A stretch of DNA of 64,000 nt from Alphaproteobacteria bacterium. GTDB lineage: Bacteria; Myxococcota_A; UBA796; CAJQPC01. The notes below the pieces were generated by a model that had not been told where the DNA came from, made no database searches, and saw only the letters and a program-made list of their open reading frames with translations. Position 1 is the first letter of the stretch; each line of letters begins with the position of its first letter. A program made the position numbers and the translations under genes. Where the stretch lies: contig JACKEV010000006.1 of the NCBI GenBank assembly GCA_020632795.1, forward strand, positions 1,298,501-1,362,500. The letters are read 5' to 3'. Shown in pieces: positions 10,715 through 19,269 of this stretch.

Positions 10715-11014
10715 TCAGCGGCCGTAGCCCTCGTTCGTGAAGTGCCCGGTGCCCTCCTTGGGGCGGAACGGGCTGCTGCGATCGGCGTACACGCGATCGC
10801 GGATATAGGCGGCCAGGAGCTGGCGCCCGGGCGGACCGAGGCGCAGGTAGCGCTCCTTGAGGACGCGGAAGACGGCGTCGTCCTCGGTCTGGGGGTAGTC
10901 CACGCCGGCGATCGCGTGCATCGCCCGGTCGAGGTACTCCGCGGTGCTGTCGTCGTAGCGGACCTGGGCCTCCTCGAAGATGTCCGCCAACCAGTCCAGG
11001 TACTCCGATGCCAT
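10715..11014 (-). CDS. Hypothetical 99-residue protein
   Basis: Small soluble protein with no signal peptide or membrane segment. It is rich in Asp, Glu, Tyr and Arg and mostly predicted helical, with a C-terminal HFTNEGYGR. The ATG at 11014 was chosen because GGAGG lies six bases upstream; the ATG two codons earlier abuts that site. I recognise no family. It is 42 bases downstream of the ART/Nudix gene on the same strand, so it may be co-transcribed with it. Confidence 0.7.
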   Translation of the reverse strand: MASEYLDWLADIFEEAQVRYDDSTAEYLDRAMHAIAGVDYPQTEDDAVFRVLKERYLRLGPPGRQLLAAYIRDRVYADRSSPFRPKEGTGHFTNEGYGR

Positions 11015-11056
11015 GTGCATCCTCCGGGTGCGGCCGCGCGCGGCCGGGGCACATCT

Positions 11057-11908
11057 CTACTGCTGCTCCGCCTCGACGGCGTCAAGGAACTCGCGCTCCA
11101 GCAGGCGGCGCACCTGCGCCATCAGGGGGACGAGCGAGGTGTGGGTGACCATGCGCTGGGCCTGGGAGATCGGGAACCAGCGCACCTCCTGGATGCCCTC
11201 ATCGGCGGCGGGCTGGAAGTCCTCGGGGATGGGATCCGCCTCGATGAGGAAGACGTGGAGGGTCTTGAGCCGCGGCTCCCCCTCGGGGGTGCGGAAGCCG
11301 TAGCGCACCGCGCCGAGGTTGTGGGTGATGTGCAGCGACGAGGTGAAGCCCATCTCCTCCTGCAGCTCGCGCATCGCGGCCTGCTCGGGGGTCTCGCTGT
11401 CCTCCAGCTTGCCCTTGGCGATCTCCCAGGTGGCCCGGCTGCGCCGCATGCAGGAGACCAGCGCCACCTGGGGCTCCCCCTGGTCCCGGCGCACCAGCAG
11501 CCCGCCGGCCGAGAGCTGCTCCCGGAAGCCCCGGCGCATGTTCAGGACGTGGCGGACCGGGATCTGGCGGGCGACGTAGAGGCCCTCCCGCACGCGGTGG
11601 ATGGTGAGCCCCGTGCGACGGGCCCGCCCCGCGTCGATGTAGAGGACCTCCGGGCCCTGGGAGAAGCGGTGGGCCACCTTCCAGGCCTCGGACTCCGAGT
11701 CCGACAGGAAGACCTGGCGCCCGCTGCCGGGCTGCACGAAGCCGGCCTTGCGGAAACGCTCGACCCGCCGCTCGGAGGTGCCGTGGTAGAGGATGTCGGG
11801 GATCATGCCGCCCCCTCGTCGACCGGAGGCCCCTCGGCTGGACCGCCCCCCGTCTGAGCCCTTTCTCCGACGGCGACGCGGGTTGCCTTTACTGGGCTGG
11901 TCCGGCAC
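11057..11908 (-). CDS. ADP-ribosyltransferase-fold (KptA/Tpt1-like C-lobe) fused to Nudix hydrolase
   Basis: 283 residues. The GTG start at 11908 has GGAGGA seven bases upstream. Residues 1-34 are a basic, Gly/Ser/Arg-rich tail. Residues 36-122 resemble the C-terminal NAD-binding lobe of RNA 2'-phosphotransferase: LYHGTSERR (YHGT 41-44), QVFLSDSESEA, VLYIDAG, a GL..HR turn and YVARQIPVRHV. The N-terminal RNA-binding lobe of KptA, which supplies an Arg-His pair, is absent. Residues about 134-265 form a Nudix domain whose box G166-F188 fits GX5EX7REUXEEXGU at every fixed position. A protein that makes or binds ADP-ribose products and also hydrolyses them is a reasonable guess; 2'-phosphotransferase activity is doubtful. 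Confidence 0.8.
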   Translation of the reverse strand: MPDQPSKGNPRRRRRKGSDGGRSSRGASGRRGGGMIPDILYHGTSERRVERFRKAGFVQPGSGRQVFLSDSESEAWKVAHRFSQGPEVLYIDAGRARRTGLTIHRVREGLYVARQIPVRHVLNMRRGFREQLSAGGLLVRRDQGEPQVALVSCMRRSRATWEIAKGKLEDSETPEQAAMRELQEEMGFTSSLHITHNLGAVRYGFRTPEGEPRLKTLHVFLIEADPIPEDFQPAADEGIQEVRWFPISQAQRMVTHTSLVPLMAQVRRLLEREFLDAVEAEQQ

Positions 11909-11944
11909 GACACTTCCTCCAAGGGATCAATGTAGCGCATCCTC

Positions 11945-12550
11945 TCAGCTACCACCCCCTGCCAGCTCCGCCACCAGCCGCAGGAGCCCCGCGCAGCCCG
12001 TCGCGAGGATCCCGAACACCGCCACAGCCCCCGCCAGGATGTAGCGCGGCTGGAAGTAGGCCCCGGAGCTGAGCCGATAGAAGTAGGTCTGCAGCGCCCC
12101 GGTGATCTTGTTGCGGTGCAGCTCGGTGGACATCTGGCGCTTGACCTCGGCGCCCATCTGCCCGGCGGTCGGCAGGCCCCGCCGCCCCTTCCCCCCCACC
12201 CCGGGGGCCGGCGCCTCCTGATAGATGCCCAGGACGAAGCGCGGACCGCCGGGCGAGCCCAGGGCGAAGGCGTCGCCGGTCTGGAGCCGGGTCACCGAGC
12301 GCACCGGCTGGGCCTGCCCCCGGGCCCGCACGTAGTAGTACAGCCCCACCCCGGCCTCGCCGAGCTGGAGGGTGAACGAGCCGTCGCCGTTGGGGGTGAC
12401 GTAGCAGTGCACCGGCCGCACGCCGAGCTGCGGGCTGAGCACGATCTGGCAGCGGCGGCTGTCGCTGCCCAGCGCGATGGGGGCGGGCTGGAACGGGCCG
12501 AAGGTGGTGCCGCCGAACTCGGGAGACAGCGTCAAGGTCGCCAGGGACAT
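11945..12550 (-). CDS. FHA-like domain protein with C-terminal transmembrane anchor
   Basis: 201 residues. Residues about 15-110 have the order of a forkhead-associated beta-sandwich: FGPFQPAPIALGS, then SRRCQIVL, a VRPVHCYV strand, GDGSFTLQ and LQTGDAFALGS. The canonical Arg/Ser phosphothreonine contacts are only partly conserved, so phosphopeptide binding is uncertain. A Gly-rich linker leads to a hydrophobic segment near residues 167-195, giving a tail-anchored topology with the FHA part in the cytoplasm. It precedes the ART/Nudix gene in the same direction by 36 bases and may share its transcript. Confidence 0.65.
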   Translation of the reverse strand: MSLATLTLSPEFGGTTFGPFQPAPIALGSDSRRCQIVLSPQLGVRPVHCYVTPNGDGSFTLQLGEAGVGLYYYVRARGQAQPVRSVTRLQTGDAFALGSPGGPRFVLGIYQEAPAPGVGGKGRRGLPTAGQMGAEVKRQMSTELHRNKITGALQTYFYRLSSGAYFQPRYILAGAVAVFGILATGCAGLLRLVAELAGGGS

Positions 12551-12594
12551 GGCTTGAGCCTATCGCAGAACGAGCCCGAGCGGGAGCGGCTGGC

Positions 12595-12600
12595 TATACT
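12595..12600 (+). promoter_or_regulatory. Candidate -10 element for the radical SAM gene
   Basis: TATACT lies seven bases before the ATG at 12607, so a start site at normal distance would give a leaderless or nearly leaderless mRNA. No good -35 is visible. This short AT-rich match in GC-rich sequence is suggestive only. Confidence 0.3.
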
Positions 12601-12606
12601 GAACAG

Positions 12607-13662
12607 ATGAGCAGATCGTCGTGGAACCCCACCCACCGCTTCCGATCCACGGAGATCGTCTGGGACGAGCCGCCTCCACCGCCGAAGCTGCAGCTCATCG
12701 ACGACGCCTCGCGCAGCATCCTGGCGCGCAACGACAGCCCGGACATCCCCTACACCTGGAGCGTGAACCCGTACCGGGGCTGCACCCACGCCTGCGCGTA
12801 CTGCTACGCCCGCGCCTTCCACGAGTACCTCGATCTGGGCGCGGGCACGGACTTCGAGCGCATCCTCCACGTCAAACACCGGGCCCCCGAGCTGCTCGCC
12901 GAGGCCTTCGCGAAGCGGAGCTGGGCGGGCGAGGGCCTGGCCTTCTCCGGGGTCACCGACTGCTACCAGCCCATCGAGCGCCGGCTGACCGTGACCCGCC
13001 GCTGCCTGGAGGTCTGCGCCGCGCACCGAAACCCCGTCGGGGTCATCACCCGCTCCCCCCTGGTGACCCGGGACATCGACCTGCTGGAGCCCCTCGCCCG
13101 CCTGGGCGCGGCCCACGTCAGCCTCTCCATCCCCATCCTGGACCCGGAGCTGTGCCGCATGCTGGAGCCCGGCGCGCCGCCGCCCTCCGCGCGCCTGGCC
13201 GCGGTCCGGGCCCTGGCCGACGCCGGCATCCCCGTCGGGGTGAGCCTGGGGCCGCTGATCCCGGGCATCAACGACGCCGCGATGCCCGAGACCCTGGCCG
13301 CCGCGCGGGAGGCCGGCGCGCAGTGGGCCTTCACGATGCTGGTGCGCCTCGCGCCCTCGGTCGCCCGGGTGTTCGAGCGCCGCCTCCGGGAGACCCTCCC
13401 GCTGCGCGCCGGGGCCGTGATGGCGCGGCTGCGGCGGGCCCGGGACGGCAAGCTGAACGAGGGCCGGTTCGGCCACCGGATGGTGGGCCAGGGTGAGGCC
13501 TGGGAGATGACGATGCAGATGTTCCGTGTTCATCGGGATCGTCTGGGGTTCACCGCGCCGCGGGGCCGCGAGGGCCCCTCACCGTTCCGGCGGCCCGGGG
13601 AGGCGGTCCAGCTCTCGATGTTCCCGAACACCCGGCCAGCCCCAGGCGCCCGAGAACGCTAA
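12607..13662 (+). CDS. PA0069/Rv2578c-type radical SAM protein
   Basis: 351 residues. The radical SAM iron-sulfur ligands are in RGCTHACAYCYAR (Cys59, Cys63, Cys66, a CX3CX2C spacing), preceded by the family stretch YTWSVNPYRG. Downstream are GVTDCYQP, VGVITRSPLVTRDIDLL, VSLSIP and the loop SLGPLIPGIND, all typical of the spore-photolyase-like PA0069/Rv2578c group. The substrate of this group is not established; the resemblance to spore photoproduct lyase hints at nucleic-acid repair or modification. The C-terminal 40 residues are Pro/Arg-rich. Confidence 0.92.
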   Translation: MSRSSWNPTHRFRSTEIVWDEPPPPPKLQLIDDASRSILARNDSPDIPYTWSVNPYRGCTHACAYCYARAFHEYLDLGAGTDFERILHVKHRAPELLAEAFAKRSWAGEGLAFSGVTDCYQPIERRLTVTRRCLEVCAAHRNPVGVITRSPLVTRDIDLLEPLARLGAAHVSLSIPILDPELCRMLEPGAPPPSARLAAVRALADAGIPVGVSLGPLIPGINDAAMPETLAAAREAGAQWAFTMLVRLAPSVARVFERRLRETLPLRAGAVMARLRRARDGKLNEGRFGHRMVGQGEAWEMTMQMFRVHRDRLGFTAPRGREGPSPFRRPGEAVQLSMFPNTRPAPGARER

Positions 13663-13685
13663 ACTCCCTCCGAGGAGAGGGTCCC

Positions 13686-14531
13686 ATGTGTCGCCTGTTC
13701 GGCTTCCGCAGTGTCCTGCAGAGCCAGGTCCACCGCAGCCTCGCCAGCGCGGACAACGCCCTGGCCACCCAGTCGGTCGCCCACCCGGACGGCTGGGGCG
13801 TGGCCTACTACGTGGCCGGCGCGCCCCACATCATCAAGGGCACGGGCCAGGCCCACGGTGACACCATCTTCCACCGGGTCAGCGGCATCGTCACCTCGCA
13901 GACCGTGCTCGCCCACATCCGGAAGGCCACCCAGGGGCAGATCACGACCCTGAACTGCCACCCGTTCCAGTACGGGCACTGGGTCATGGCCCACAACGGC
14001 GACGTGCCGGGCTTCGCAGCGCACCGGGACGCGCTGGTGGGCCGCATCTCGCCGGTCCTGCGGCGCTTCCTGCTGGGGCAGACCGACAGCGAGGTCATCT
14101 TCCACCTGTTCCTCTCCGCGCTCTCCGAGGAGGTGGAGCTGCACCGCCGGGGCGCGCCGGTGGACGCGGTGGTGCGGGCCCTGCGCGCGGCGGTCTCCAC
14201 CGTCCACGAGATCAGCGGCGACGCCGACCGGGCCCCCCTGCTCACCCTCATGGTCACCGACGGCGAGGCGATGGCCGCCCACCAGGGGGGGAAGGAGCTG
14301 CACTACAGCACCTGGAAGGTGCGCTGCGCCGAGCGTGACCTCTGCCCCCACTTCTCCGCGGAGTGCGAGGCCGCGTCGACGTCGGGCTACGTGAACCACC
14401 TCATCGTGTCCAGCGAGCCCCTGCACGGAGAGAACGTGTGGCTGGAGATGCAGCCCGGCGAGATCGTCGGGGTGGACCACGCCATGCGCCTGCACCGCTA
14501 CGGGCCGGGCGAGACCCCCCAGCGCCGATAG
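13686..14531 (+). CDS. Class II glutamine amidotransferase (YafJ-like)
   Basis: 281 residues. Starts MCRLFGF, so removal of Met exposes Cys2 as the N-terminal nucleophile. HPDGWGVAYY, LAHIRKATQG, NCHPFQYG and MAHNGDV are the glutaminase pocket motifs of the Ntn-hydrolase class II family. No synthetase domain is attached; free-standing members such as YafJ have unclear acceptors. GAGGAGAGG lies upstream with suitable spacing. Its last 34 bases overlap the 3' end of the convergent glycosyltransferase gene. Confidence 0.92.
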   Translation: MCRLFGFRSVLQSQVHRSLASADNALATQSVAHPDGWGVAYYVAGAPHIIKGTGQAHGDTIFHRVSGIVTSQTVLAHIRKATQGQITTLNCHPFQYGHWVMAHNGDVPGFAAHRDALVGRISPVLRRFLLGQTDSEVIFHLFLSALSEEVELHRRGAPVDAVVRALRAAVSTVHEISGDADRAPLLTLMVTDGEAMAAHQGGKELHYSTWKVRCAERDLCPHFSAECEAASTSGYVNHLIVSSEPLHGENVWLEMQPGEIVGVDHAMRLHRYGPGETPQRR

Positions 14532-15487
14532 GTCCGCGCGGTCCCCGCCACCATCGCGTCCACGGAGAACCGGGTCATGACGCGCTCCCGGGCCAGCGCC
14601 GGGTCGGGGTGCACCCCCGCCAGGGCCTGGCGAAGCGCCGCGCGCAGGGCATCGGGATCCTGTGGGGGCACGACCAGCCCGGCGTCGCCCACCAGCTCGG
14701 GCACCCCGCCCGCAGCGGTCACCACCACCGGCACCCCGGCGGCCATGGCCTCGGCGACCGCCTGCCCCATCCCCTCGGTCCGGGAGCTGTGTACGAACAC
14801 GTCGGCCCGCGCGAGCAGGGCGGGCACGTCGTCGCGGTGGCCCAGCAGCTCCAGCGGGCCGCCGGCCAGCGCCGCCCGCAGCGGGCCCTCCCCGGCCACC
14901 ACCACCCGAGCCTCCAGGCCCTCGGCCGCAGCGGCCAGGGTGGCGTGATCCTTGTGGTCCACCAGCGCGCCCACCGCCAGGACCACCCTGCCCTCCCCCA
15001 GCGAAGCAGGTGGGACCTTGGGCGGCACCCGGACCCCGTCAGAGACGACCACGCAGCGCGCCGGGTCCACCCCGCAGCCCGCCAGCACCGCCCGGATGGC
15101 CTCGGAGACGCAGATGAAGCCCCGGGCGCGGGCGTACTTGAGCCGGCTGATCGGCGTTCGGGCGACGGGGAAGTCCACCCGCCGGTGCACCACCGGGCGA
15201 GCGCCCGCCAACACGGCCAGCCCGTGCGCGTGGCTGGAGTGCGCCGCGACGAGGTCGACCGGGTGCCGGGCCAGCCAGCGGCGAAGGGCCCAGGCGTTGG
15301 CCGGGTGGCCGTCGGGCCGCAGCGCCAGCCGGGCCACGCTGGCCGGAAGACGCCGCTCCAGCGGGCCGCCCGACGCGCAGGCCACCGTCTGGGCGAAGCC
15401 CTGCGCCGCCAGCCCCTCCACCAGCAGGGTGAGCTGACGCTGGCCCCCCCGCCACTCGCTGGAGGGGTCGACGTGGAGCACCCTCAC
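14498..15487 (-). CDS. Family 4 glycosyltransferase
   Basis: 329 residues from a GTG at 15487 that overlaps the Trm112 stop as GTGA. An N-terminal Rossmann half begins RVLHVDPSSEWRGGQ. The C-terminal GT-B half has VLAVGALVDHKDH, the nucleotide-sugar site SRTEGMGQAVAEAMAAG with the usual E-x7-E, and GGVPELVGDAG. It is the last gene of the LPS supra-operon, so it probably adds a sugar to LPS core or another surface glycan; donor and acceptor are unknown. Confidence 0.92.
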   Translation of the reverse strand: MRVLHVDPSSEWRGGQRQLTLLVEGLAAQGFAQTVACASGGPLERRLPASVARLALRPDGHPANAWALRRWLARHPVDLVAAHSSHAHGLAVLAGARPVVHRRVDFPVARTPISRLKYARARGFICVSEAIRAVLAGCGVDPARCVVVSDGVRVPPKVPPASLGEGRVVLAVGALVDHKDHATLAAAAEGLEARVVVAGEGPLRAALAGGPLELLGHRDDVPALLARADVFVHSSRTEGMGQAVAEAMAAGVPVVVTAAGGVPELVGDAGLVVPPQDPDALRAALRQALAGVHPDPALARERVMTRFSVDAMVAGTARTYRRWGVSPGP

Positions 15488-15648
15488 AGCCGCCGGGCCT
15501 CCTCGGGGGCGAAGCTCGGGACGCCGTCGACCACCGGGTAGCGGACCCGGCAGGGCGGGCACGCCAGGGCGCCGGGGGCCTCCTGCAAGGGACCCCGGCA
15601 GCGGGGGCAGACCAGCAGGCCCGAGAGGCGTGGATCGACGCCGCTCAC
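15484..15648 (-). CDS. Trm112/YcaR-type zinc-ribbon protein
   Basis: 54 residues starting at the GTG at 15648, which overlaps the DUF3108 stop as GTGA. Two cysteine pairs (CPRC at 14-17, CPPC at 30-33) and the sequence RYPVVDGVPSFAPEEA are diagnostic of the UPF0434/Trm112 family. In other organisms Trm112 activates methyltransferases; the small bacterial members often sit next to lpxK and kdsB, as here near the WaaA-LpxK gene. A longer in-frame reading to 15747 exists but would run into the upstream gene. Confidence 0.88.
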   Translation of the reverse strand: MSGVDPRLSGLLVCPRCRGPLQEAPGALACPPCRVRYPVVDGVPSFAPEEARRL

Positions 15649-16349
15649 GGGGTCCACGCGCTCAGCGCCGCCCGGACCTTGAACGCCGGGGTCTGCACCA
15701 CCACCTCCAGGGGCAGGCGGTCGGCGTCGTCGGTGATCGTCACCCATAGCGACTGGGGCTCCTTGTCGGCGCTCTGGCCGGTCATGGTCAGGGGCACGCA
15801 GGCGCGCGGCCCCCAGGCGGTCTCGCAGGGGGACGCAGCCCCCACGGCCACCTCCACCGGCGCGGTGCGGCTGCCGGTGAACACCGGCACGGTGTAGCGG
15901 GCGCCCTCATCGAGGTCCAGCCGGCGCAGCGCCAGCAGGGCGGCGACCGGGTCGTGCACCGGGCCCTCCACCGCGTAGGTGTCGGTCCAGTCCCGCCAGC
16001 CGTCGGAGAAGCGCTGCCGCCGGTGCACCGAGACCGCGCGGGGCCCGAAGGTCATGCGCTGATCCTGGTGGAAGCCGCCCTCCCGCAGCCGGGTGAGGTA
16101 GACCGCGTCGCCGCCGGGGCCTCCGACGGAGGTGAGCTGGTCGTCGAGGTCGTAGACCGGCCGGTACCAGGCCGCGCTGCGCGCCCGCGCCGTCGCTCGC
16201 CAGGAGCCCTCGGCGCCCGTGATGTCCACCTGGGCCTCCCCCACCGGCAGCCCCAGGTAGTGGACGGCCCAGCGCAGGCGCTCGGCCCCGCCGCGCTCCG
16301 CACGGGCGGCGCACGACAGCAGAGGGAGCATCAGAAACGCCCACCTCAT
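15645..16349 (-). CDS. DUF3108 family protein
   Basis: 234 residues from the ATG at 16349, which overlaps the acyltransferase stop as ATGA. A signal peptide ends near CAARA. The beta-rich body has the DUF3108 features: LRWAVHYLGLPVGEAQV, the ATARARSAAWYRPVYDLDD strand pair and a DPVAALLALRR segment. DUF3108 proteins are predicted periplasmic or outer-membrane-associated with unknown activity. The position within the lipid A operon suggests an envelope role. Confidence 0.85.
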   Translation of the reverse strand: MRWAFLMLPLLSCAARAERGGAERLRWAVHYLGLPVGEAQVDITGAEGSWRATARARSAAWYRPVYDLDDQLTSVGGPGGDAVYLTRLREGGFHQDQRMTFGPRAVSVHRRQRFSDGWRDWTDTYAVEGPVHDPVAALLALRRLDLDEGARYTVPVFTGSRTAPVEVAVGAASPCETAWGPRACVPLTMTGQSADKEPQSLWVTITDDADRLPLEVVVQTPAFKVRAALSAWTP

Positions 16350-17152
16350 GGGGATCTCCACCGATCGTGCAGCCAGAGCCAGGCGTGGGGGCGCTCACGG
16401 ACGCGGTCCTCGTAGAACGCCTGGAAGGTGCGGGTGTCCTGGTCGATGTCGCCGGTCAGCGCGAAGGGCGGCCAGGCCCGCACCCGGTGGCGCCCCACGC
16501 CCTCCCGCCACTGCCACACCCCGACCACCGGGCAGCCCGAGCGCCGGGCCGCCGCCGCCAGCGAGGGCGCGGTCCAGGCCGGGCGCCCGAAGAACGGGAC
16601 CGGGAGGCCGGCGTTGTGCCGCTGGTCCAGGAAGAAGATCACGACCCGACCCTCGCTGAGCGCCTCGTAGACCCGCGTCATCGATCCCGAGGGCGCGAGC
16701 AGCTCCAGGCCGCCGCGCTCCCGGATCTGCCGCACCAGCGCGGCGACGCCGGGGTGGGACGGGGGCTTCGCGATCACCGAGGTGGGCACACCGGTCTGCA
16801 CGGCGGTGGCCAACCCGCAGAGATCCCAGGAGCCTCCGTGGCCCGCCAGCATCAGGGTACCCTGCCCCGCCGCCGCCCGCGCCCGGATCCAGTCGGCGCC
16901 CTCCAGGGCAGGCATGGGCGCGCGGGTGCGGTCGAAGCGCAGCAGCTCCACGTAGCCCAGGGCCAGCTCGGCCACGCAGCGGCGCAGGGTCGGGCCGGGG
17001 GGCAGCGCCGGGAAGACCCGCTGGAGGTTCTGCACCGCCAGGTCCCGGCGCACCGGCACCAGCGTCCACCACACCCAGGCCAGGAGCCGGCACACCGCCG
17101 CCATCATGCCCAGCGGGGCGCGGGCGAGGAGCCAAGCCGCCGCCTTGATCAC
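16346..17152 (-). CDS. LpxL/HtrB-family lipid A late acyltransferase
   Basis: 268 residues. Transfers a secondary acyl chain from acyl-ACP to lipid A at the inner membrane. An N-terminal hydrophobic helix (about 15-32) is followed by the acyltransferase H-X4-D motif GHGGSWD (His105, Asp110), a VIFFLDQRHN block and a PVPFFGRP substrate loop. The GTG start overlaps the WaaA-LpxK stop. Family members differ in acyl position (LpxL, LpxM, LpxP), which cannot be told here. Confidence 0.9.
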   Translation of the reverse strand: MIKAAAWLLARAPLGMMAAVCRLLAWVWWTLVPVRRDLAVQNLQRVFPALPPGPTLRRCVAELALGYVELLRFDRTRAPMPALEGADWIRARAAAGQGTLMLAGHGGSWDLCGLATAVQTGVPTSVIAKPPSHPGVAALVRQIRERGGLELLAPSGSMTRVYEALSEGRVVIFFLDQRHNAGLPVPFFGRPAWTAPSLAAAARRSGCPVVGVWQWREGVGRHRVRAWPPFALTGDIDQDTRTFQAFYEDRVRERPHAWLWLHDRWRSP

Positions 17153-19269
17153 GGCCCCCCCAGGCGTTCGGCGAGCAGCGCGCGCAGGGCAGCCTCCCCG
17201 GCGTGGGGCCGGGCGGTGACCGCGAGCGCCCAGATCCCCTCGGGGTCGGGGATGCGGGCGAGGTCCTTCTCCGTGGTCACCAGGGGGAGGCCCGCGCCCC
17301 GCAGCCCGGCCAGCTCGGCCGCAGTGAAGCGGTGGTGGTCAGGGAAGGTCCGCCACCGCGCGACGCGCACGCCGCCCTCCACCAGCAGCCGGAGGAATCG
17401 CCCCGGGCGGGCCACCCCGGCGAAGGCCAGGACCTCGACCCCCTGGAGTGCGCCGGGCGGCAGGAGCTCGCCGTCCCGCCGCCACCCGATGGCCTCCGTG
17501 CGCGCCAGCACCTGCACCGCCCCGGGGCGGGCGTGACGGCGCACCGGCTCGGGGGCGGACGCGCCGAACACCCACACCACGTCCGCGCGCCCCAGCGCCG
17601 CCAGGGGCTCTCGGGCCCGCCCCGCCGGGATGACCCCGCCGGCCGCCGGGTGGAGGGCGTCCACGACCACGATCTCGACCTGCCGGGGCACATCGGTCCG
17701 CTGGAGCCCGTCGTCCAGCACCGCGACCCCCGCGCCCTGACGCGCGGCCTCGGCCAGCCCGGCGACCCGGTCCGGCGCCGAGATCACCGCCGCGCCCCGG
17801 GCCTGGAGCATGGCCGGCTCGTCCCCCAGCCACGCGGCGTCGGCCCGCGTCCGCCCGTCGCGCAGCGCGGGGCCGGTCCGGTCCCGGCCGTAGCCTCGGG
17901 AGAGCACCACCGGGCGCCGCTCGGCCAGGGCGTCGACCAACCAGGCCACCACCTGGGTCTTGCCGGTGCCGCCGGAGTCGAGGTTGCCGACCGACACCAC
18001 CGGGACGTCGGCGGGCCGGGCCCACGCGGCACGGCGCTGCAGCGCGCCCTTCACGATGGCCGACCAGAGCGCCGCGACGGGCAGCAGCCAGGGGCGGTGA
18101 ACCCGCTCGGGCGGCGGCGGGCCGAGCTGCTGCACCACGACGCGGGCGACGCGGTCGGCCGCGCCCGAGGACACCGAGGCCCCCCGCCCCGCGGCCAGAG
18201 CCCGCTGGATGGCCGGCGCCAGCGCCGCCGGGGACGCCGCCGGAGACAGCCGCGCGGCCGCGAAAGCCGCCGCGTTCGCGCCGCGGTGCGGCCCCGCGAC
18301 CACCGGCGCCCCCGCCGCGGTCGCCTCGGCCGGGCTGTGCCCGCCGATGGCGGGGTCGAAGGTCCCCCCGATGAAGACGGCGTCAGCCTGGGCGCAGAGC
18401 CCGCCCAGCTCGCCCAGGGTGTCCAGCAGGAGCACCCGCGCGGTCGGGGGGCCCTCCCCGAGCGCAGTCCGGCGCTGCCAGGGCAACCCGCGCGCGTCCA
18501 GCGACGCCGCCACTGCCTCGAAGCGCGCCGGATGCCGCGGGGCCAGCAGGAGGTGTACCCCGGGCAGCGCGTCGAGCGCGTCGAGCAGCGCCGCCTCATC
18601 CCCGGGTCGGGTGGAGGCCCCGATGAGCAGCGGACGGGGGAGCTGCAGAGAGGCCGACGGCGTCGGCACATCGAGCTTGGGGTCTCCCACGATCCCGACC
18701 GGACCGAGGTCCCAGCGGGCCAGGCGCTCGGAGGCCCCGTCGTCGGTGGCCAGCCAGACGCTCACCCCGCGCTGGACCAGGCGGCGCAGCGGGCGCCACC
18801 GGACCAGCCGGGCCAGCCCGCGCCCCGCCCGCGCCCCCGCCACGATCACCGGGACACGGCGGCGGCGGCAGGCCAGAAGCAGCCCCGGCCACAGCTCCGC
18901 CTCGATGAGCACCAGCGCCCGGGGCCGCACCCGATCCAGCCAGGGCCCGACCACCCACGGCGCGTCGAAGGGCAGCACCCCAAGCGCGTCGTGCCCCCGG
19001 GCGGTGGCGAGCCCGGTGTCGGTGAACGCGGTGCGCAGCAGCACCTCCGGGGCGGGCGCCAGGGCCCGGCGGAGCGCGGCCAGCACCGCCTCGGCGGCCC
19101 GACCCTCCCCCACCGACGCGCCGTGGACCAGGATCGCGCCCGGCTCCACCGCCGGCCGGACGAAGCCCCACCGCGCGGCCCAGGCCCCCCGAAGCCGAGG
19201 ATGCAGCGCGCTGACCACCATCAGCGGCGGCGCGATCAGAGCCCACACCACCCACAGGAGCAGCGTCAC
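17149..19269 (-). CDS. Bifunctional Kdo transferase / tetraacyldisaccharide 4'-kinase (WaaA-LpxK fusion)
   Basis: 706 residues, two enzymes in one frame. Residues 1 to about 385 are Kdo transferase (WaaA/KdtA): an N-terminal membrane anchor, HGASVGEG with the catalytic Glu55, LIEAELWPGLL, GSTRPGDE-like AST loop and the FIGGTFDPAIGGHSPAEA donor site. Residues about 395-706 are LpxK: SVGNLDSGGTGKT (P-loop 433-438), LSRGYGRD, LGDEPAML, VLDDGLQRTD and FPDHHRFTAAEL. Both active sites look intact. LpxK phosphorylates the 4' position before WaaA adds Kdo, so the fusion couples two successive membrane-surface steps. The GTG start overlaps the upstream gene as GTGA. Confidence 0.93.
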   Translation of the reverse strand: MTLLLWVVWALIAPPLMVVSALHPRLRGAWAARWGFVRPAVEPGAILVHGASVGEGRAAEAVLAALRRALAPAPEVLLRTAFTDTGLATARGHDALGVLPFDAPWVVGPWLDRVRPRALVLIEAELWPGLLLACRRRRVPVIVAGARAGRGLARLVRWRPLRRLVQRGVSVWLATDDGASERLARWDLGPVGIVGDPKLDVPTPSASLQLPRPLLIGASTRPGDEAALLDALDALPGVHLLLAPRHPARFEAVAASLDARGLPWQRRTALGEGPPTARVLLLDTLGELGGLCAQADAVFIGGTFDPAIGGHSPAEATAAGAPVVAGPHRGANAAAFAAARLSPAASPAALAPAIQRALAAGRGASVSSGAADRVARVVVQQLGPPPPERVHRPWLLPVAALWSAIVKGALQRRAAWARPADVPVVSVGNLDSGGTGKTQVVAWLVDALAERRPVVLSRGYGRDRTGPALRDGRTRADAAWLGDEPAMLQARGAAVISAPDRVAGLAEAARQGAGVAVLDDGLQRTDVPRQVEIVVVDALHPAAGGVIPAGRAREPLAALGRADVVWVFGASAPEPVRRHARPGAVQVLARTEAIGWRRDGELLPPGALQGVEVLAFAGVARPGRFLRLLVEGGVRVARWRTFPDHHRFTAAELAGLRGAGLPLVTTEKDLARIPDPEGIWALAVTARPHAGEAALRALLAERLGGP

